Source: Asterias rubens
Lineage: Eukaryota; Echinodermata; Asteroidea; Forcipulatida; Asteriidae
Length of the DNA: 64,000 nt
NCBI RefSeq assembly: GCF_902459465.1
Contig: NC_047066.1
Span: 14,635,047 to 14,699,046 of the forward strand
Direction of reading: 5' to 3'
The translations under genes were made by a program, and so were the position numbers. Within the stretch, counting starts at the first letter, position 1. Every line of letters starts with the position of its first letter. Under the pieces are notes generated by a model. The model did no database searches. It was given only the letters and a program-made list of their open reading frames with translations, and was not told where the DNA came from. Below, one piece after another: positions 57,950 to 64,000 of the stretch.

Positions 57950-58980
57950 TATTAGCAACTACATTCCAACCTTTTCATTTCATACATTTATTTTGTTGCA
58001 ATTTACACACAGTACCTGTCTTTTCTTTTAAAAAGTAAACAAGAAAGCAATTTTATATACACGTGAGAGCTAGCAGATGATAGTGATGAAGTGTTTGTGT
58101 TAATTTACAAGCAAAATGGAAAATATAAGAATAGTAGTAAAAGAAAATAACAATAATCGTCAGTTTATTTAAACGGTGGTGAGTACATTGTTTGAATCCA
58201 TTAGACAGGCATTAAAATTAAGAAAACAACTATTAATTTGAATAAAATTTAATGTGATCTTATTGAACAACAGTGTCCTTTAATGCATGTAAATGCAACT
58301 ACATTTCAACCTGTTCATTTCATACATTTATTTTGCAATTTACACATAGTAACTGTCTTTTAGTTTAAAAGGCTTAGTAAAACAATAAAGCAATTTTATA
58401 TACATCTGGGAGCTAGCAGATGAAAGTGATGAAGTGTTTGTGTTAATTTACAAGCAAAATGGAAAATATAAGAATAGTAGTAAAAGAAAACAACAATAAT
58501 CGTCAGTTTATTTAAACGGTGGTGAGTACATTGTTTGAATCCATTAGACAGGCATTAAAATTAAGAAAACAACTATTAATTTGAATAAAATTTAATGTGA
58601 TCTTATTGAACAACAGTGTCCTTTAATGCATGTAAATGCAACTACATTTCAACCTGTTCATTTCATACATTTATTTTGCAATTTACACATAGTAACTGTC
58701 TTTTAGTTTAAAAGGCTTAGTAAAACAATAAAGCAATTTTATATACATCTGGGAGCTAGCAGATGAAAGTGATGAAGTGTTTGTGTTAATTTACAAGCAA
58801 AATGGAAAATATAAGAATAGTAGTAAAAGAAAACAACAATAATCGTCAGTTTATTTAAACGGTGGTGAGTACATTGTTTGATTCCATTTGACAGGCATTA
58901 GAGTTAAGAAAACAACTATTAATTTGAATAAAATTTAGTGTGATCTTATTGAACAACAGTGTCCTTTAATGCATGTTGGA
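57950..58980. repeat. 343-bp tandem triplication
   Basis: The word gatgaagtgtttgtgttaat recurs at 58,085, 58,428 and 58,771, exactly 343 bp apart. Copies 2 and 3 are nearly identical to one another. A fourth, older copy precedes at 57,600-57,880. Units 1 and 2 have only two copies. Confidence 0.9.
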
Positions 58981-59423
58981 ATACCAAACTTCATCGTTAA
59001 AGATAATAGGTGGGCATGATAAGCCATTCATTGTATTATAAGTACTTACAAACTCTGCAAAATGTGAAGAGACAGACAGTAAATTAGTTAGGGGCAATAA
59101 ATCTTGCTATTTGTACTGTCCACTTATTAAATTGTTGTTTCCATGCAACCAAGATGCAACAAGGTTATTTTTGAGTATTTGTTGTTCCACATTCCATCTT
59201 ATCTTAACGTGATTCTGCACCAAATTTGGATGTCACATGGAAGTGGAACACCTTTTTTTGTATCCCTTTTTCTTTTTCTTGTTTTTCTTTTTTTTTCTTC
59301 ACATAAACAGTAATTACTACATTTACAATATCATGAACTAGTGTAATGTGTATGTTATGATATTATTAGTTCAGTTGTTTTGTTTTTATAGTTCACTTTT
59401 GCATGTTAAGTGAGGTACTATTC
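58981..59423. other. 3' flank of TRIM copy 3
   Basis: Shares the polypyrimidine tract (59,255-59,300), then jumps directly to acatttacaatatcatgaac, lacking about 620 bp found in units 1 and 2. Confidence 0.6.
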
Positions 59424-61385
59424 TTACTGGGAAACAACTTGGAAGATGTTTACTGATGTCTGTGCTGCTACTACAAGATTGCCAGATGGTGTGAATGTGA
59501 TGTCAAAGGCGTTACCACAATCCTCAATGACACATCCAATGTACTTGCCATCAGGACTGTACTGACATATTCTATTGGTTCCTGTTATCCAATTATTTTG
59601 AGCAACAAAGATACTTCCATCTTTATCACAGCACACACCATAGGAATCTTCAGACTGATCAATATCTACTGAGAACACCTTTCCACCCTTATAATCAACT
59701 GAGTGTAAATGTACACCACCTCTACTGCTGTAGATAATCCTCTCCTTGTATGAAGTCAAATAGTTTACATTTACTGGAGTAGAGAATGTTCTGATGAGTG
59801 ATCCATCAGGGTTGTAGAGTGAGATTAGCCCTTCTTTATAACCCACTGCTATGAGATTGTTTTCATCCACTGCAAGCCTTGATGGGTAGAAGTCTCTTAC
59901 ACTTAGATTGAACTGATGATGGGGCTTATATCTCCTGTTAAAGATCTTGACTTCTCTATTGTCAATCACATACAGGTGATCATTATTGCCCACAGTGAGT
60001 GCCTTTGGTTCAGAAAGACCTTTTAGTTTTAATCTTTGTGGGCAGTGAGTAGACTGTGATGTGTTTGCTGCTACCTGAGATTTTAATGTAAACAATGCAT
60101 TGTGGCCTATATCTAATACTACTATTTCATTGTCGGAGAAAGCTGCAACAAACCTTACCTCCAGAAAGTGTGTGAAGTCAAATTGACTGAAACTTTCCTT
60201 CAGTTCCCACTCCTGTTTTGTATGGATTGTTTCATGTTCCTTGGCCTGAGCCTCTGCTTTAGCTTGTTGCTCATCTTCCAGTACCAGTCTTCCCACTGAC
60301 CTTTCACCTTCTTCAAACTCAAGAAAGGAAAGCCTGTCAGACACAATCTCGCCTTGTATCTTAGTTAGTTCATCAAGATTGTTTTTAAGTTTCAGCTTGA
60401 AATCCAGAATCTCATGAGAACTTGCTTGGGTCATGAACTGATTCACTTCATCCAGCTTGTGCTCTACCTGGGTCACTTCTTTTGTGTTGGTTGCCTCTGC
60501 AGTTTCAAATGTCTGAACTCTGTCTTTGTAAACACGCTCTGCCTCTTGCTTCAGCTGCTTTTCCTCTTCGGTGATCTTTGCTCTCTCCTTAGCAGCCTTC
60601 TGGGCGATTTTCATATTGGTTTCAGCATATGAAGATTCCAGTTTCTTGCGAGACTCACTAGCTTGTTCCATGGCAGTTTGAATATCAGCCTTGCACTTCT
60701 CAGCTTTTGCAATCAGCTCTACAACTTCCTGTTTGCATTTGTCTAAAGCCTCGGGTATACCAATTGGGTTATGTGGTTGGTTTGCATGATCAAGGATGGT
60801 ACAAGTTGTGCATTCTAACTTCTGGCATGTGTTGCAGTAGATGTTCAGAGTCTGATCACTGTGCTTGTCACACTTTGGAATATACTCCCTGATTTTACTC
60901 CTGTACGTGTAGTTGACTTCTCCGGAATGCAGCTGTGCCAGCATGTAGACCTGATGAGATTTAGTAACAGGAAAACGTTGATGTGCAGTTTGACACTCCT
61001 GACAAAGGAAATAATCACAGTCTACACACCTGGCGATTGCTGCATGCTCTTCAACATTACAGGCTTGACATTTGACCTCTGACCCATGACCCTCCATGAG
61101 TTGCTCCTGGACAGTAAACTCATCCACCAGGGCATTGAGTTTAAAGTCCTTAGGTAGACTGTCAACCTTGTTGTCTTCTAGTGCTGTTTTCTTTCTGCAC
61201 AGAGGACACAGTAGGATGGAGTTGTTAAGATCTTGTTGGTGAAGCTCCTTGAGGCATGTGAAGCAGAAGCTGTGTAGACAGTCTAGCATTGTTGGATTGA
61301 TGAAGCGATTGGTGCATATTGGACATTCTAGATGATCCTTACTGATCTTATCAAGCACTGAATGGACTGTGATACTGGCAGCCAT
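59424..61385 (-). CDS. TRIM-NHL-like E3 ubiquitin ligase, copy 3 (intact, 653 aa)
   Basis: Same layout as copy 2: RING 21-63, B-box 1 106-144, B-box 2 from 172, coiled coil, six-blade propeller. All zinc ligands are retained. Differences from copy 2 in the first 400 residues are few and mostly conservative, apart from the B-box 2 end (LDHANQPHNPIGIPEA). Differences cluster in the propeller: KEG for SEG in blade 3, RGGV for IYCSNTDK in blade 4, NNWITGT for YNGTTQN in blade 5, and NAF for NAW with AAQTS for AAGES in blade 6. This is consistent with a shared enzymatic front end and a different target-binding surface. An acceptor-like ccaacag ends at 61,415, implying a 5'UTR exon further right. 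Expression is not testable here. Confidence 0.93.
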   Translation of the reverse strand: MAASITVHSVLDKISKDHLECPICTNRFINPTMLDCLHSFCFTCLKELHQQDLNNSILLCPLCRKKTALEDNKVDSLPKDFKLNALVDEFTVQEQLMEGHGSEVKCQACNVEEHAAIARCVDCDYFLCQECQTAHQRFPVTKSHQVYMLAQLHSGEVNYTYRSKIREYIPKCDKHSDQTLNIYCNTCQKLECTTCTILDHANQPHNPIGIPEALDKCKQEVVELIAKAEKCKADIQTAMEQASESRKKLESSYAETNMKIAQKAAKERAKITEEEKQLKQEAERVYKDRVQTFETAEATNTKEVTQVEHKLDEVNQFMTQASSHEILDFKLKLKNNLDELTKIQGEIVSDRLSFLEFEEGERSVGRLVLEDEQQAKAEAQAKEHETIHTKQEWELKESFSQFDFTHFLEVRFVAAFSDNEIVVLDIGHNALFTLKSQVAANTSQSTHCPQRLKLKGLSEPKALTVGNNDHLYVIDNREVKIFNRRYKPHHQFNLSVRDFYPSRLAVDENNLIAVGYKEGLISLYNPDGSLIRTFSTPVNVNYLTSYKERIIYSSRGGVHLHSVDYKGGKVFSVDIDQSEDSYGVCCDKDGSIFVAQNNWITGTNRICQYSPDGKYIGCVIEDCGNAFDITFTPSGNLVVAAQTSVNIFQVVSQ

Positions 61386-63450
61386 CTTTGACTTTAGCTT
61401 GTTACAATCTTTCCCTGTTGGTACAAAAAGGTCAATTCATTTTTTATTAACCTACTCATGTTTTCAGTCAGATGTTGTTTCTTTCATTGTGTCAAATGAC
61501 TTTAGGTGACTCAACTTGCACAAAAGACAATGTGCTGGACCATGTTTTTTGCATGTATGTACTGTGCATAATTTGTGCATTGTTCATGTTGAACACTACA
61601 TTACAACACATATTAATATATTGCGCTCATGGCTGTGTTGAGGTTCAGACTCAAAATTTAATGCCCTCTTCTGGTACAAAAAAGCCTTTAAATATAGTAC
61701 TCCACTTGTTTGGAGAATTTGCTTAATATATAGTTTTGCCCCTGGCAGTTGCTCAACTATTGACTGACCCTATTAAAAAAAAAAAAAAGTAGTTGCAGAC
61801 CTACCAAGTCTCACGCATTAGGCGTGAGACTTACGCATTAGGCGTGAGACTCAAGAAAAGAAACAAGAAAATAATGCACAATCTTCAGAATGCATGCAGT
61901 TTTTCAGAATTATTAACTTGAGCTGGCATGCAAACAGAGTGCAAATTTGAAGATTGCGCACGCTTTTTGCTCTATCAGATGATTCAGCCGACAATTCGGC
62001 AAAGCGCAAAACGTGAATTGCGCACAAGTTTGTCGGATTCCTTAGCAAATCTGTTGAGTGCGCTCCACGAGCCTAGACTCAACAGGCAGGGAGGTTCTAG
62101 AAGTGGTGAGCGGAAGATTCCGTTAAAACTTTTTTTTGGGGGGGGGGGGTATCCCTGAAATAGCCCTTTTTATCTAAAACATTATCTACTTACAACATTC
62201 CAACGATTCCCAGGAAATGAAACCTTGGGAAATTCCCCTGGAAGATTTGTAACCCCACAACCTCCCCATGTGTAGTTCAGCCATTTTCTCACGGAAATGC
62301 ACACCCAAGGTGCAAAAACCTTGAGGGTCCTGGCTCTAACGTAACACCGCAGGGGGTTTTCCTTGGAAATTGCCTTACTTACTGGGTGTTTACAAGGGTG
62401 AGAAATTCAAGTATGAAAAGGCAAAATCAATTTTCTGCAATTTTCAGTGTACCTTCGTCAACCACATTCACATGCAAACCATATTTTACAGGTACATGGT
62501 GCAAATAATTTTCCCTACAGTTCACGGACTAACAAGTACTTACAGTTCTTGGTGTTGTTTGAGGTCTTTCTTCGTAAATTCACCCAACAAATAAGACGTG
62601 ACTTCTGTCTGGTGTTTTTAATATCCACACCCTCCTGTTCCTTGTATGTGGTGGGTCTGTGCTGTATTGATTCATACAGTCCCTAGTGCACTCTGTAGCA
62701 GTTGATATTATTGCTCATCACTCCTTGAAAAAAACAAATCCCCTTTCTATTTATAGATCCAATGATGTCACCGTGAAGTGTGGTACATCATGTACATTAG
62801 AAGGCATGATGATGTACATGTAGACTTTAGGCCCTACACCTCTACAGTGGACGTGTTCTATTTTAACATACATGTAGTGGAAGATTTCAAACTGAGTGAT
62901 TGGCAAAGTAAACATAATAACATGTTGCTCATCCCTGCTCTGTTGGATGCCGCCCTGGTTTAAAAAAATATATATATAATAACAAATAATCAATGAAATC
63001 ATACCAATTTTCAATCTATCTTTTCTGCATTAAACCATCTATTTGTTATGGTGGAACATAGTATGGGGAGGGGCTTTGGGGAGGGGGTATTGCAATCAGC
63101 TGCAAAAGCATAATGGGGATCTAAAAAAATTACCATTGAAATGGTCTCAATCAGCACTGAAAACATAAAAGTAGGGTCTAAAGAGCAGTTTCATTTGCTG
63201 CAGCTACAACAACATTAGGGCCTATTCAAATCTTGTATAAATCGTAGAGTTTTGGTGGTACTTTTTGTACGTGGAGCTTCAAAGTGTTCGATTGCATTAG
63301 TGTGGATGGACTTTTTTCAACGTTTGGGCTGCCCACCCTTCCTGGCCGTTCCCCTGGCCAAAGAGATCTCTGCTCCTCCTATAATCTAAAAAACCTGTTT
63401 TTTTTTTATGAAAATCAAAAGGGCAACTGTAGAGGACCGGATCTTCTCAT
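61386..63450. other. 5' flank of TRIM copy 3
   Basis: Follows 43,665-45,300 closely, with an extra 400 bp at about 62,060-62,450 that replaces gtcagtgtaccttcgtc continuity in unit 1. That extra stretch has a G-run (62,138-62,149). No gene. Confidence 0.55.
61808..61850. repeat. Tandem hairpin gtctcacgc-attag-gcgtgagac
   Basis: Same structure as 44,112-44,154, one base different in the joint (ttac for cgcg). Confidence 0.8.
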
Positions 63451-64000
63451 GATCAATGGCTGGTCTCCTGTGCTATAGAATCCTCTGAATAATCTGATCT
63501 GATCCTCCTTTTTGATCTCCTTTTATTGCGAAAGAGAGATCAGATCCTGCAAAGGCGATCAAAAAACAAGTGTGAACGCAGATCGAGATCAGATCCTGCA
63601 ATTTAAGCTGCTCACATCCGGTGTGTCAGGTCATTTTAAAAAAACCAGCGCGGCGCAATGAGCAAAGCAACTAGCGCGCACACAATCAATGACCTCGCAA
63701 AGTAACCTTTGCCGTCAGCTGAACTGAACTTCCATTTAACTATGCGAGATCAGTGCGAGATCACACTCAAGTGTCAACGCGGCACAAAAATGCTTGATCT
63801 CGCTTCTTGGATCTGATCCTCTTTGTATTCTTGTAGGAGGATCAAGTGTAAACGCGGTGCAAGTCGCTTTGGACTTTTGAGGGTAAATTTGATGATAAAT
63901 GTCTGTTTGAGAGACCTGTACTAATATCATATGAGGTTGTTAATCTGGACTTATAAATTTCTGGACTGTTTGATCTCACCATTCTATCAATAGCCAAAGC
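63451..64000. repeat. Start of TRIM tandem unit 4
   Basis: atggctggtctcctgtgctat onward matches 36,055 and 45,301. A GATC-rich element without its left terminus spans 63,497-63,857 and ends aagtgtaaacgcgg. The array continues beyond the window. Confidence 0.85.

Larger units (their letters stand above)
56170..63450. repeat. TRIM tandem unit 3
   Basis: Starts inside the unit (tggactgttcaatctcacc), without the GATC-rich and TTAA elements. Contains extra tandem repeats and TRIM copy 3. The 5' flank matches unit 1. Confidence 0.8.

Overview
This is an animal nuclear genome window: A+T-rich, dense in short inverted-repeat transposons, with introns carrying GT/AG splice sites and long non-coding stretches. 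The gene families (an intronless PAN plus fibrinogen-domain protein, a SEA-EGF-transmembrane protein, and a tandem family of intronless-ORF TRIM genes) and one very abundant TTAA-flanked repeat beginning TTAAAGGCAGTGGACAC suggest a marine invertebrate deuterostome. My best guess is an echinoderm, probably a sea star. That assignment is inference.

Layout. (1) 1-5,400: minisatellites and MITEs, no gene. (2) 5,487-6,619, minus: a membrane-anchored PAN/apple plus fibrinogen C-terminal protein, broken by a 14-bp tandem duplication. (3) 6,620-17,700: repeats only, including an inverted copy pair shared with 23.2-24.1 kb. (4) 17,707-22,720 and 30,517-35,554: a direct duplication of about 5 kb, 12.8 kb apart, carrying exons of a SEA-EGF-TM membrane protein with a short acidic tail. 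The copies carry different lesions plus some shared ones, and copy 2 ends at a 500-base assembly gap (35,555-36,054). (5) 22.7-30 kb between them: SINEs, foldback elements, a short-LTR-like pair, and the upstream SEA exon split by a MITE. (6) 36,055-64,000: a tandem array of units of about 7-11 kb, each with one minus-strand TRIM gene (RING, two B-boxes, coiled coil, six-bladed NHL-like propeller). Copy 1 is frameshifted; copies 2 and 3 are intact (657 and 653 aa). A fourth unit begins at about 63,450.

The strongest biological signal is in the TRIM array. RING, B-boxes and coiled coil are almost invariant between copies. Substitutions and in-frame indels are concentrated at two positions that recur once per propeller blade, as expected if one face of the propeller is diversifying to recognise different ligands. 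Non-coding parts of the units have conflicting histories (insertions shared by units 1+2, duplications shared by 2+3, 5' flanks alike in 1+3), which points to gene conversion or unequal exchange. The other notable signal is the decaying SEA-EGF-TM duplicate pair, in which a MITE insertion with a 9-bp target duplication interrupts the SEA exon.
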